Source: Rubrobacter sp. (GTDB taxonomy: Bacteria > Actinomycetota > Rubrobacteria > Rubrobacterales > Rubrobacteraceae). From it: DNA of 27,744 nucleotides. The stretch is taken from assembly GCA_016781775.1 (NCBI GenBank), contig JADDPR010000534.1:18282-46025 (forward strand). Reading direction: 5' to 3'. The number at the start of each line of letters is the position of its first letter. The stretch's first letter is position 1. The translations under genes and the position numbers were made by a program. This document shows, piece by piece, positions 14,562 through 21,684 of this stretch. A model generated the notes under the pieces. The model saw only the letters and a list, made by a program, of their open reading frames with translations, had not been told where the DNA came from and did no database searches.

Positions 14562-15056
14562 ATGTTGCTCGAAGGGTCCTGCCACTGCGGGTCGGTCCGT
14601 TTCCAGGTCGATTCCTCGACGCCGTACCCTTACCAGGCCTGCTACTGCTCCATCTGCCGCAAAACGGCGGGCGGCGGGGGCTTCGCGATCAACCTGGGGG
14701 CGGACGCGAACACCTTGAAGGTCGAAGGTCGGGAGAACGTCTCCGTCTACAACGCGAAGCTCTACGACAGGGGCGAAGGGGACGAGGCGCCGGCGAGCGA
14801 GGCGGAGCGGAACTTCTGCCGCTTCTGCGGGAGCTTCCTCTGGCTCTTCTCCCCGAGCTACCCGAGGCTTATCCATCCCTTCGCCTCGGCGGTGGACACC
14901 CCGCTCCCCAAACCACCCGAGCACGTTCGCATCATGCTGAGCTATGCCGCCCCCTGGTGCGAGATCCCTGAGAGCCCAACGAACGAGGTCCACTACACCG
15001 GGTACCCCGAGGAGTCCCTGGAGGCCTGGCACCGCCGGCACGGCATCGGAGGTTAA
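14562..15056 (+). CDS. GFA-fold (CENP-V/Gfa) zinc protein
   Basis: 164 residues of the glutathione-dependent formaldehyde-activating (Gfa/CENP-V) family. The zinc-binding Cys sets are complete: CHCG near the N-terminus, CYCSICRKTAGG, and CRFCGSFLW. In most family members no formaldehyde activity has been shown, and actinobacteria lack glutathione, so the family name should not be read as function. The start MLLEGSCHCG has AAGGAGGG 5 nt upstream and is preferred over an upstream in-frame ATG at 14466. The C-terminal 50 residues (YAAPWCEIPES to the end) are typical of the longer members. Confidence 0.9.
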   Translation: MLLEGSCHCGSVRFQVDSSTPYPYQACYCSICRKTAGGGGFAINLGADANTLKVEGRENVSVYNAKLYDRGEGDEAPASEAERNFCRFCGSFLWLFSPSYPRLIHPFASAVDTPLPKPPEHVRIMLSYAAPWCEIPESPTNEVHYTGYPEESLEAWHRRHGIGG

Positions 15057-15090
15057 AGACCACGACCCCGGAAAGCGACGGACGCCGGAG

Positions 15091-16117
15091 CCGATCAACG
15101 TCTGAGGCTACGAACGCCTCGCTCGGGAGGCCATGCACCCCGCGGCCTGGGCCTACTACTCCAGCGGAGCGGACGACGAGGTCACCCTCCGCGCGGAACG
15201 CGACGCCTTCGAGCGGCTCCGCCTCGTCCCGCGCGTGCTGCGAGGCGTAGACCGCGCGAACACCTCGACCGCCATACTCGGCACCCCGGTAAGGGCGCCG
15301 ATCCTGGTCGCCCCGACGGGCGTCCATGGTCTCGCCCACCCCGACGGAGAGTGCGCGACTGCCCGCGGGGCGGGAGAAGCCGGTACCCTCATGGCGGTCA
15401 GCACGGTCTCCACGCGCTCCCTCGAAGACGTCGCCGCAGCCGCCACGGGCCCGCTGTGGTTCCAGCTCTATGTCTACAAAGGCGCCCGCCCTTTCGGGCA
15501 GAGGCTCGTGCGACGGGCGGAACGTGCCGGGTACGGGGCGATAGTGCTGACGGTGGACGCGCCACGCTGGGGACGCAAAGAGCGCTTCCTGCGCGTCGAG
15601 CAGGATCTACCCTCGGGCCTCGGGTCGGTTAGCATCGAGGAGGAGCTTGGCGAGGAGTCTCGCGAGCCCGCCGCGCTCTCGTGGGAGGATGTGCCTGGCT
15701 CCGGTCCTCGCCGGCCTGCCGATCGTCTTGAAAGGAATCCTCCACCCCGAGGACGCGGCGCTCGCGGTGGAGCACGGCGCGGATGGCGTCGTGGTCTCCA
15801 CCCACGGCGGACGCCAGCTCGACGGCGTCCCCGCGAGCATCGAGGCGTTGCCGGCCGTGGTGGAGGTGGTCGCGGAGGGCGTCGAGGTCTACCTCGACGG
15901 CGGCATCCGGCGCGGGACCGACGTCCTCAAGGCGCTCGCCCTGGGCGCGCGGGCCGTCTTCGTGGGCCGTCCCGTGCTTTAGGGGCTCGCCGCGCACGGC
16001 ACCGCGGGCGTGCGATACGTGCTAGGACTGTTGCGGGAGGAGCTGGAGCGGGCGATGGTCCTCGCCGGCCTGCCGGACCTCGAGAGCGTCGGCGCGGACG
16101 TGTTCCGCGACGCATAA
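15091..16117 (+). pseudogene. Ruined FMN-dependent alpha-hydroxy-acid oxidase
   Basis: Relative of lactate and glycolate oxidases, with at least three lesions. The N-terminus reads PINV, a TGA (15103-15105), then GYERLAREAMHPAAWAYYSS. The frame then continues well through APILVAPTGVHGL, LWFQLYVYKG and VLTVDAPRWGRKER. Near 15690, after LSWEDV, the reading frame shifts. The rest continues in another frame: LAGLPIVLKGI, VVVSTHGGRQLDG (with the catalytic His and Arg), YLDGGIRRGTDVLKALALGA and VGRPVL. There a TAG (15980-15982) stands where the family has Trp. GLAAHGTAGV and LREELERAM then run to a stop at 16117. The region before the frameshift also looks shortened. The enzyme cannot be made whole. 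Confidence 0.9.
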
Positions 16118-16138
16118 GAGTGCGATGTAAGCCCTTGC

Positions 16139-16147
16139 TGGTACAAT
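16139..16147 (+). promoter_or_regulatory. Extended -10 promoter of sufU
   Basis: TGGTACAAT is an extended -10 (TGn-TACAAT) that ends 7 nt before the sufU ATG. Transcription would start at or next to the A of the ATG, giving a leaderless mRNA. Confidence 0.6.
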
Positions 16148-16154
16148 CATCGGC

Positions 16155-16568
16155 ATGCTCCAGGATCTTTACAAGGAGATAGTCCTCGACCATTACCGCC
16201 GCCCGCGCCACCGTGGCGAGCTCGAAAACGCCGACCTGAGGGAGCACCTCCTCAACCCCCTGTGCGGCGACGAGGTGACGGTCTACGCGAGGTTCCGGGG
16301 GGACGATCTGGCCGAGGTGAGCTTCACCGGTCGCGGCTGCTCCATCTCGCAAGCCTCAGCCTCCATGCTCACCGAGCGCCTCTCCGGCAAGAGCCGCGAG
16401 GAGGCCGAGGGCGAGTTGGAAGCGTTTCTGGAGATGATGCGCACCGAGGAGAACGAAGATCTCGGGGACCTCGTGGCGCTCAAGGGGATCATCCAGACCC
16501 CCAACCGCATCCGCTGCGCGACCCTCGCCTGGACCGCCTTCAAGCAGGGTCTCGACAGCGGGGGGTAA
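16155..16568 (+). CDS. sufU: SufU, sulfur-transfer partner for Fe-S assembly
   Basis: 137-residue zinc-dependent sulfurtransferase that accepts persulfide from SufS and passes it to SufBCD. The ligand set is complete: Cys37 and Asp39 in LCGDEV, Cys62 in GRGCSIS and Cys121 in RIRCATLAW. The insert between the second and third Cys (EEAEGELEAFLEMM and following) separates SufU from IscU. It starts DLYKEIVLDHYRRPRHRG, the normal family N-terminus. It lies 2.7 kb from the Rieske gene and has its own promoter. In most Gram-positives sufU sits directly behind sufS; no sufS is present here. Confidence 0.96.
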   Translation: MLQDLYKEIVLDHYRRPRHRGELENADLREHLLNPLCGDEVTVYARFRGDDLAEVSFTGRGCSISQASASMLTERLSGKSREEAEGELEAFLEMMRTEENEDLGDLVALKGIIQTPNRIRCATLAWTAFKQGLDSGG

Positions 16569-16673
16569 TCGCCCGTCTCCCGCCATCCGGCACAAGTTCG
16601 CTTCAAACTTTTTAGCCTCCAATCCTCTGATGCCCGGATTCGACGGCCGGGATTGCGGAGGCGTTGGTCTACC

Positions 16674-17078
16674 TCAGGCGAAGATGCCGACGAGGACGCA
16701 GGGGGAGCCGAGGAGGAAAGACAGGGCGAAGGTGATGGAGAAGAAGACATTCTCCTCGGAGGTATAGGTGTAGAGGCGGCCGTAGTGGAGCATCAGTAGG
16801 GCCGAGGGTACCGCTATGCCGGCCATAAGGGCCGCGGTGACCCTGAGGGCGTTCAGGGCGCCCATCTGATCGAAGACGCCCCGGGAGTTCAGGAGCAGCA
16901 GCCCGAACCAGTCCATCGAGAGCATGAGCGAGACGCCGAAGACGGCCAGAAGCGCCCGGAAGACGCGGCGGGAGAAGAGCGGACCCTTCGCACGAGCGTA
17001 CGAATCCTCGGTTTCCTTCTCGAAGAGCGTCTTTGGTGGCCTCTTCAAAGACCTCAAGATTTTTTCGGCGGGCTTCAT
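16674..17078 (-). CDS. Small multi-pass membrane protein
   Basis: 134 residues, not recognised. A basic N-terminus (about 40 residues, KRPPKTLFEKETEDSYARAK) is followed by about four hydrophobic segments: AVFGVSLMLSMDWFGLLLL, VTAALMAGIAVPSALLML, and a C-terminal pair ending GSPCVLVGIFA. I use the ATG at 17078 (MKPAEKIL); a TTG at 17099 is possible. TACCAT lies 9 nt upstream of the ATG. It runs in the same direction as the SDR gene, with a 44-nt gap, and may share its transcript. Confidence 0.7.
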   Translation of the reverse strand: MKPAEKILRSLKRPPKTLFEKETEDSYARAKGPLFSRRVFRALLAVFGVSLMLSMDWFGLLLLNSRGVFDQMGALNALRVTAALMAGIAVPSALLMLHYGRLYTYTSEENVFFSITFALSFLLGSPCVLVGIFA

Positions 17079-17122
17079 GACCCGCGTATGGTAACCCAAG
17101 AACCCCGTCCCGGAGCAACTTT

Positions 17123-17899
17123 CTACGAGCGCAGGAAGCCGCCCTCGGAGTGGATAACCTGGCCGGTGATCCAGGCCGCCTCGTCGCCCGCAAGAAAGGC
17201 GACGAGCCTCGCGGCATCCTCGGGACCTCCCACCCGGCCGCCCGGGAACTTCGCCGCAAGCTCCTTCTCCAGCTTGTCGTTCATCCAGCCCGTCTGCGTC
17301 GGGCCGGGGTTGACGGCGTTCACGGTAATGCCCTTGTGCCCGATCTCGGCGGCGAGGGTGCGGGTGAAAGCTTCGATCGCCCCCTTTGTCGCGGCGTAAG
17401 CGAGCTCCCCCACTATCGGCCCGAGCGACTGGCCGCTCGTCAAGTTGATTATCCTACCCCCGCTCCCCGCCTCGAACCCACGGGCGAACCCGACGGCGAG
17501 CAGCGCCGTGGCCCTCAGATTGACTGCGTAGTGGGCGTCCAGGGTGGTAGCGTCGAGCCTCTCGTACCCGTCGCGGGTCGAGTACGCCGCATTGTTGACC
17601 AGGATCGAAGGCGGTCCGAGCCGCTCCGCGACGGCGTCCAGAAGTTCGCCCGGGGACCCGGGCCGCGAGAGATCGGCCTCCATGCCCTCGGCGCGAACGC
17701 CCAGACCGCGCAGCTCTTCCGCAAACTTCGAAGGATCGTTGTCCTCGCCGGGGTTCATCTCGGCGTCGTATGCGCCCCAGTAGGTAAAGAAGACGTCCGC
17801 GCCCTTCTCGGCCAGCGCCCGGCAGATCGCCGCACCTATCCCCCGGCGACAGCCCGCTCCGGTCACCACGGCTACGCGTCCGTTCAAGCCTCGCTCCAT
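17123..17899 (-). CDS. Short-chain dehydrogenase/reductase (SDR)
   Basis: 258-residue classical-type SDR, probably an NAD(P)-dependent alcohol or 3-ketoacyl reductase. The cofactor motif TGAGCRRGIG is at residues 13-22, then NNAA. The catalytic Ser is in LTSGQS, and the Tyr and Lys are in YAATK. PGPTQTGWM and the C-terminal ITGQVIHSEGGF are standard. An insert after strand 2 (YWGAYDAEMNPGEDNDPSKF) is found in FabG3/YgfF-like variants. The substrate is unknown. The ATG at 17899 lies 6 nt after TACGAT with no ribosome-binding site, so it is probably leaderless. Confidence 0.93.
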   Translation of the reverse strand: MERGLNGRVAVVTGAGCRRGIGAAICRALAEKGADVFFTYWGAYDAEMNPGEDNDPSKFAEELRGLGVRAEGMEADLSRPGSPGELLDAVAERLGPPSILVNNAAYSTRDGYERLDATTLDAHYAVNLRATALLAVGFARGFEAGSGGRIINLTSGQSLGPIVGELAYAATKGAIEAFTRTLAAEIGHKGITVNAVNPGPTQTGWMNDKLEKELAAKFPGGRVGGPEDAARLVAFLAGDEAAWITGQVIHSEGGFLRS

Positions 17900-17905
17900 C
17901 TGCCC

Positions 17906-17911
17906 ATCGTA
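17906..17911 (-). promoter_or_regulatory. -10 box directly before the SDR start
   Basis: TACGAT on the minus strand ends 6 nt before the ATG at 17899. No -35 resembles the consensus. It fits the leaderless pattern of the window. Confidence 0.4.
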
Positions 17912-17960
17912 ACCCGGCGGCCGTACGGAACGGCGCCATGCCGCTCGGCGGCGATGGGTA

Positions 17961-17991
17961 TGTGATCCAGATCAAACAGATGGTGTAAAAT
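17961..17991 (+). promoter_or_regulatory. Promoter with small inverted repeat before the Cys-rich gene
   Basis: TAAAAT (17986-17991) ends 7 nt before the ATG at 17999. The expected -35 region is covered by TGATC-CA-GATCA (17963-17974), a 5-bp inverted repeat that could be a regulator site. Both are short, so the call is tentative. Confidence 0.4.
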
Positions 17992-17998
17992 GGTCGTT

Positions 17999-18253
17999 AT
18001 GACCGTTTTTCGCTATGAGCGGCAGCAGTACGAAGAGGGTGAATTCGTTCGGCGCAGCGACGCGGCCCCCGGCGACGGCCTCGATCCGGTTGTGCGGATC
18101 GTGGAGGACCTCGGCACGATCGAGGTGCCGTGCGGCAAGGCCGATTGCCGGGCCAACTGCATCGAGTACATGGTCCAGGCGGCGCGGCGCACCTCCCGCG
18201 AGAGCTACGCGTTGGCGGAGTGCAAGATCTCCCCGCTCGTAAACATCATCTAG
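17999..18253 (+). CDS. Small Cys-rich protein of unknown function
   Basis: 84 residues starting MTVFRYERQQYEEGEF. Cysteines cluster as PCGKADCRANCIEY (C-x4-C-x3-C) with a fourth in LAECKIS, so a metal site (zinc or Fe-S) or redox use is plausible. No family is recognised. The frame also allows the ATG at 17990, but that codon overlaps the TAAAAT box. The ATG at 17999 is 7 nt behind the box and gives a leaderless mRNA. It stands alone on the plus strand, divergent from the SDR gene. An overlapping minus-strand frame of 100 codons looks like a shadow. Confidence 0.65.
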   Translation: MTVFRYERQQYEEGEFVRRSDAAPGDGLDPVVRIVEDLGTIEVPCGKADCRANCIEYMVQAARRTSRESYALAECKISPLVNII

Positions 18254-18538
18254 GCACCCGTCCCACCCCGCCATTCGGCGACCTGCTCCTCCTCGGTGAG
18301 CACTCGCCAGAGACGCGTTCGTGCGACGCGCCGATCTACACGCGGACGACTATACGGTCGGCCCCGATCGTGTCGTCGATCATCGGTACCCAACTCTACA
18401 CGAGTCGACCGTGGGGCACGAAAGGGGAGCGCATCCGGACATCGCCCACCGGCCTTGCTTCTGCTACACGTCGCGGGTTTGTGGCGAGATCTGACGAGCG
18501 TAGTAGTCCGAGATGCCGGAGTGGCGAAGGATGCGAGC
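18254..18538. other. Intergenic stretch with no recognisable gene
   Basis: About 285 bases, ending at the hairpin at 18539-18563. Base composition is mixed, with frequent TAC/CGA words and no codon bias. I checked it for tRNA-like cloverleafs and for repeats and saw none. Confidence 0.4.
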
Positions 18539-18563
18539 GGCGGGAGGAGTAATTCCTCCCGCC
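18539..18563 (-). terminator. Strong hairpin at the end of the three-gene membrane cassette
   Basis: Perfect 10-bp stem GGCGGGAGGA and TCCTCCCGCC with a 5-nt loop, 8 nt after the stop codon of the last cassette gene. There is no T-run on either side, so it is either a weak intrinsic terminator or a 3'-end stabilising structure. It could also serve the plus-strand Cys-rich gene. Confidence 0.6.
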
Positions 18564-18570
18564 GAGCGCT

Positions 18571-19158
18571 CTAAAACTCGTCCTCGATAACCCTGGCGCG
18601 GCTCGGCGTGCTGCTCGCGGGGCGTCCTGCGGCGTAGACGCGGTAGAGGAAGCTGCCGCCCAGGGGAGAGAGGAAGAGGCCGGCGAGCATGGCGGGGAGC
18701 ATGTCGCGGGCGAAGGTCCAGGCGACGAGGAGGGGCGTGCCGGGGGAGAAGTTCGAGCTCTTGATGAGGGTCAGGGGATCGAGGACGCCGCCGGAGGGGA
18801 GCAGGCCGAAGCCGTAGGCGCCCATGGTGAGCAGGGTGGAGATGAAGCCTATGAATATGGCGAACCCGAAGCTCAGGGCGAGCGACTTCCCGAGGTCGGT
18901 GCCGCTCCCGAGGGGTGCACCCGCCCCCGCGCGCGCCATCGAGCTCCTGCGACGGAGCAGGAAGGCGCCGAAGATCGGGCCGCCGATAATGCCCGCAAGA
19001 AGGCCCGAGAGCATGTAGACGCTCGCGAGGGTGGTGAGGTTCCCCTCGGTGCTGTCGCCACCGGCGAAGAGCAGGATCACGGGCGTCGGGAAGAGGGACT
19101 TTATGAGGGTGAAGCCGAAGCCGTAGACGGCCCCGAACCCCAGAAGCTTGGCGTACAA
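18571..19158 (-). CDS. Membrane protein, third member of the paralogous cassette
   Basis: 195 residues with about five hydrophobic segments. The layout follows its two upstream neighbours: helix, short loop, helix with small-residue pattern then Arg cluster (GLLAGIIGGPIFGAFLLRRR), two central helices, and a final helix ending AGLFLSPLGGSFLYRVY. That end resembles VGLLLSPLVGSAILRLV of the first paralogue. The cytosolic tail VIEDEF is acidic. The start is TTG at 19158, with AAGGAG upstream and the neighbour's TGA at 19162-19160. A longer in-frame start at 19260 would overlap the neighbour by 100 nt. Function unknown. Confidence 0.72.
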   Translation of the reverse strand: MYAKLLGFGAVYGFGFTLIKSLFPTPVILLFAGGDSTEGNLTTLASVYMLSGLLAGIIGGPIFGAFLLRRRSSMARAGAGAPLGSGTDLGKSLALSFGFAIFIGFISTLLTMGAYGFGLLPSGGVLDPLTLIKSSNFSPGTPLLVAWTFARDMLPAMLAGLFLSPLGGSFLYRVYAAGRPASSTPSRARVIEDEF

Positions 19159-19159
19159 A

Positions 19160-19648
19160 TCATTTCTCCTTACTGGCGGCACGCTCCACGAGCGGCCCGA
19201 AGAGGGGGCCGAGCACGAGCCCGCCCACGAGGGTATAAGCGAAGGCCGAGAGGGCGACAAAGAAGCTGCCGAGGAAGATCCTGGGGCTCATCAATACCGA
19301 GAGCTCGACCGGGTCCCGAAGGGTGAAACCGGAGATCGTCAGCGCCATAACCGTCCAGAAGAGCAGCGCTGCGAAAGCGCCCCCCACGATCCCCTGCACG
19401 GCCCCGATCCCCAGCCCCCTCAAGGCGGCCGCACCCCTGGTGGCCTTCCGTCCCGACGCCCTCCTCGACACCCTCCCTCCGGCGACGAGCGTGCCCACCA
19501 CCCCGCTGGCGGCGGCGCAGAGAAGGGCCACGACGAGGAAACCCGTGAGCTCGTAGGGGTCCGTCATCACGATCGCCGGAACGACGGCCAGAGCAAGGCC
19601 CCATACAGCCCCGAGCAGCAGAAGCCGGTTGCGGGCGGCGGGCGTCAT
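19160..19648 (-). CDS. Membrane protein, second member of the paralogous cassette
   Basis: 162 residues with four predicted helices. It aligns end to end with the protein from 19645-20151. Both open with ARNRLLLLGAVWGL-like sequence (here RNRLLLLGAVWGL, there RNRLTLSGALWGL). Both have a helix ending SGVVGTLVAGGR or SGAVGALVAGRR followed by RRASGR, then GxGAxQGIV. Its start codon overlaps the neighbour's stop (ATGA), which indicates coupled translation at equal dose. No catalytic motif is visible; the conserved small residues and Arg clusters suggest helix packing in a heteromeric membrane complex. Confidence 0.75.
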   Translation of the reverse strand: MTPAARNRLLLLGAVWGLALAVVPAIVMTDPYELTGFLVVALLCAAASGVVGTLVAGGRVSRRASGRKATRGAAALRGLGIGAVQGIVGGAFAALLFWTVMALTISGFTLRDPVELSVLMSPRIFLGSFFVALSAFAYTLVGGLVLGPLFGPLVERAASKEK

Positions 19649-20151
19649 CCCGTCTCCCCGACGGTCCGGCGGTGGCTACCACGTCCCTCCGCGCGCACCA
19701 GTCGCAATATCGCCGAGCCGACGAGGGGTGAGAGCAGCAGACCGACGGACGCCGCATAAACGAAGACCACGACGGCGGCCAGGGCGCTCTGCAAGAAGAT
19801 CGTCGGGTTCGAGATCAAGATGGTAAGCCTCCCCGGAGCGGCGGGCGAGAACCCGGTCATGGTCGCCGTCAGGGCGAGCCAGATCGAGAGCGTAGCGACC
19901 ACCGCGGCGACGATCCCCTGCAGCGCCCCGACACCGGAGACCGAGGCCCAACCCCGTCCTGACGCGCGGCGGGCCCGTCGCCCGGCCACCAGGGCGCCGA
20001 CCGCCCCGCTCAGCGCGGAGAAGAGCAGGGCCGCGACGAGGAAGGGGCTCAGGGAGAACCCGTCGAAGGCGAGCGTCGCCGGCAGGAGCGCCAGCAGCAG
20101 CCCCCACAGGGCCCCGGAGAGCGTTAGCCGGTTGCGCAAAATCGTAGACAT
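19645..20151 (-). CDS. Membrane protein, first member of the paralogous cassette
   Basis: 168 residues, four predicted helices: about 12-30, 37-58, 75-98 and 118-140. An Arg-rich cytosolic loop (GRRARRASGR) follows helix 2, and a basic tail RLVRAEGRGSHRR closes the protein. It is paralogous to the next gene and more distantly to the third. The ATG at 20151 lies 8 nt behind TACATT and has no ribosome-binding site. It is the first gene of a tight three-gene operon ended by the hairpin at 18539-18563. I do not recognise the family. Confidence 0.75.
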   Translation of the reverse strand: MSTILRNRLTLSGALWGLLLALLPATLAFDGFSLSPFLVAALLFSALSGAVGALVAGRRARRASGRGWASVSGVGALQGIVAAVVATLSIWLALTATMTGFSPAAPGRLTILISNPTIFLQSALAAVVVFVYAASVGLLLSPLVGSAILRLVRAEGRGSHRRTVGETG

Positions 20152-20159
20152 CGCAACAT

Positions 20160-20165
20160 AATGTA
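20160..20165 (-). promoter_or_regulatory. -10 box of the membrane-paralogue operon
   Basis: TACATT on the minus strand ends 8 nt before the ATG at 20151; CATTAT, 2 nt downstream, is an alternative. The -35 (CTGCCG at 17 nt) is weak. A leaderless or near-leaderless transcript is predicted. Confidence 0.4.
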
Positions 20166-20229
20166 TCCTGCCGGACCGTTCGCGGCAGCGACGCCGTTCA
20201 CGGGCCGGTCCCGCAGGTCCCCGCTCTGC

Positions 20230-21621
20230 CTACTCCACGCCCTCGCCCGCGGAGCCCTCGGGCTCGGTCACCCAGACCGTCTTGATGTTCACGAACTCCT
20301 TTATACCGAAGTGGGAGAGCTCGCGCCCGTAGCCCGAGTTTTTGACGCCGCCGAAGGGGATCTCCGGCGTCGACTCGGTCATGCGGTTGACGTAGACCAT
20401 GCCGGCGTCGATCCCGTCGATGAACCGCTCGCGCTCGGTGGTGTCGTTCGTCCAGACGGAGGAGCTCAGGCCGAAGGGGGTGTCGTTGGCGAGGCGCAGG
20501 GCCTCGTCCACGTCACGCGCGCGGAAGAGCGAGGCGACGGGGCCGAAGAACTCCTCGTGGCGGGGCGGGGAACCCTCGGGGATGTCGGTCAGTACGGTCG
20601 GCGGGTAGAAGTTGCCGGGTCCCTCCTCCGGCTTGCCGCCTGTCAGGACGCGGGCGCCCGCCTCGACGCTCCTCTTCACCTGATCGTCGAGGTCCTCGAC
20701 AAGCTGGGGGGTGGCGAGGGGGCCCATGTCCGTCTCCTCGGCCATTGGGTCCCCGACCTTGAGGGCCTGCATCTCCTCGACGTAGCGGCGCTGGAACTCG
20801 TCCGCTATCTCCTCGTGGACGATGATCCTCTTGGCGTTGATGCACGACTGGCCGTTGTTCAGCGTCCTCGAGGTGACGGCGGTCGAGATCGCCTGGTCCA
20901 GGTCGGCGGACGGCATCACGATAAACGGGTCGCTTCCGCCGAGCTCCAGGACCGAAGGCTTGATCTGCTCCCCGGCCTCGTGCCCGACCTGCCGGCCGGC
21001 GCCCTCGCTCCCGGTCAGCGTCGTCGCCCTGACGCGCGGGTCGTCTATGATCGCCTGCACTTTCGAGGAGCCTACGAGCAGGGTCTGGAACGCCCCCTCG
21101 GGGAAGCCCGCCCGGCGGACGACCTCCTCGATCTTGAGGGCGCACTGGGGGACGTTCGAGGCGTGCTTCAAGAGGCCAACGTTGCCGGCCATGAGCGCCG
21201 GCGCCAAGAAGCGAAAGGCCTGCCAGTACGGGAAGTTCCAGGGCATGATCGCGAGGACGGGACCCAGGGGCTGGTAGCGGACGAAGGCCCCTTCGAGCTC
21301 CGTGGGCTCGTCGGCGAGGAACTTCTCGGCGTTCTCGGCGTAGTAGCGGCAGCCGCGGGCGCACTTGACCGCCTCGGCCTTGGCCGACGTGAAGGTCTTG
21401 CCCATCTCGAGCGTAGCGATCCGGCCGAGCTCCTCCTGCTCCTCCTCCAGTATCTCCGCCGCCCGCATCATCCAGCGCGCCCGATCGGCGAAGCTGGTGT
21501 TGCGGTACTCGCGGAAGGTGTCGGCGGCGATCTGAAGCTTCTGGTCGATCTCCTCGTCGGTGAGGGAATCGAAGGTCTGAATTTCTTCCCCCGTCGCCGG
21601 GTTGATGGTGGCTATGGCCAT
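20230..21621 (-). CDS. NAD(P)-dependent aldehyde dehydrogenase, succinate-semialdehyde type
   Basis: 463-residue aldehyde dehydrogenase of the succinate-semialdehyde/YneI-like branch. It opens AIATINPATGEEIQTF. Then come the oxyanion motif MPWNFPYWQAFRF, the cofactor-loop Lys in LLKHAS and the catalytic Glu in VLELGGSDPFIV. The nucleophile Cys is in NNGQSCINAKR (about residue 262), followed by EEFFGPVASLF and PFGGVKNSGYGREL. All active-site residues are present. The ATG at 21621 has AAGGAGG 4 nt upstream; the frame to 21678 adds an unrelated lead. TATATT at 21661-21656 is a likely -10. No GABA transaminase or succinate pathway partner is nearby, so the physiological aldehyde is uncertain. Confidence 0.94.
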   Translation of the reverse strand: MAIATINPATGEEIQTFDSLTDEEIDQKLQIAADTFREYRNTSFADRARWMMRAAEILEEEQEELGRIATLEMGKTFTSAKAEAVKCARGCRYYAENAEKFLADEPTELEGAFVRYQPLGPVLAIMPWNFPYWQAFRFLAPALMAGNVGLLKHASNVPQCALKIEEVVRRAGFPEGAFQTLLVGSSKVQAIIDDPRVRATTLTGSEGAGRQVGHEAGEQIKPSVLELGGSDPFIVMPSADLDQAISTAVTSRTLNNGQSCINAKRIIVHEEIADEFQRRYVEEMQALKVGDPMAEETDMGPLATPQLVEDLDDQVKRSVEAGARVLTGGKPEEGPGNFYPPTVLTDIPEGSPPRHEEFFGPVASLFRARDVDEALRLANDTPFGLSSSVWTNDTTERERFIDGIDAGMVYVNRMTESTPEIPFGGVKNSGYGRELSHFGIKEFVNIKTVWVTEPEGSAGEGVE

Positions 21622-21655
21622 GGGCCCTCCTTCTTCTAGGGTGCCTCCGCCCCGA

Positions 21656-21661
21656 AATATA
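21656..21661 (-). promoter_or_regulatory. -10 box of the aldehyde dehydrogenase gene
   Basis: TATATT on the minus strand, 34 nt before the ATG, with a ribosome-binding site (AAGGAGG) in the short leader. The -35 is not clear. Confidence 0.5.
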
Positions 21662-21684
21662 CCCCCTGCGCCCGACACGGACGC

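Noticed and set aside
15103..15105. TGA as selenocysteine codon in the hydroxy-acid oxidase
   Set aside because: The position is not catalytic, no following stem-loop is evident, and the gene has two further lesions.
16632..16650. CCCGG...CCGGG hairpin as terminator between sufU and the membrane gene
   Set aside because: Only 5 bp with a 9-nt loop and no T-run on either strand.
20161..21639. 492-codon plus-strand frame over the aldehyde dehydrogenase gene
   Set aside because: Mirror of a strongly GC3-biased gene on the other strand; no recognisable domain.
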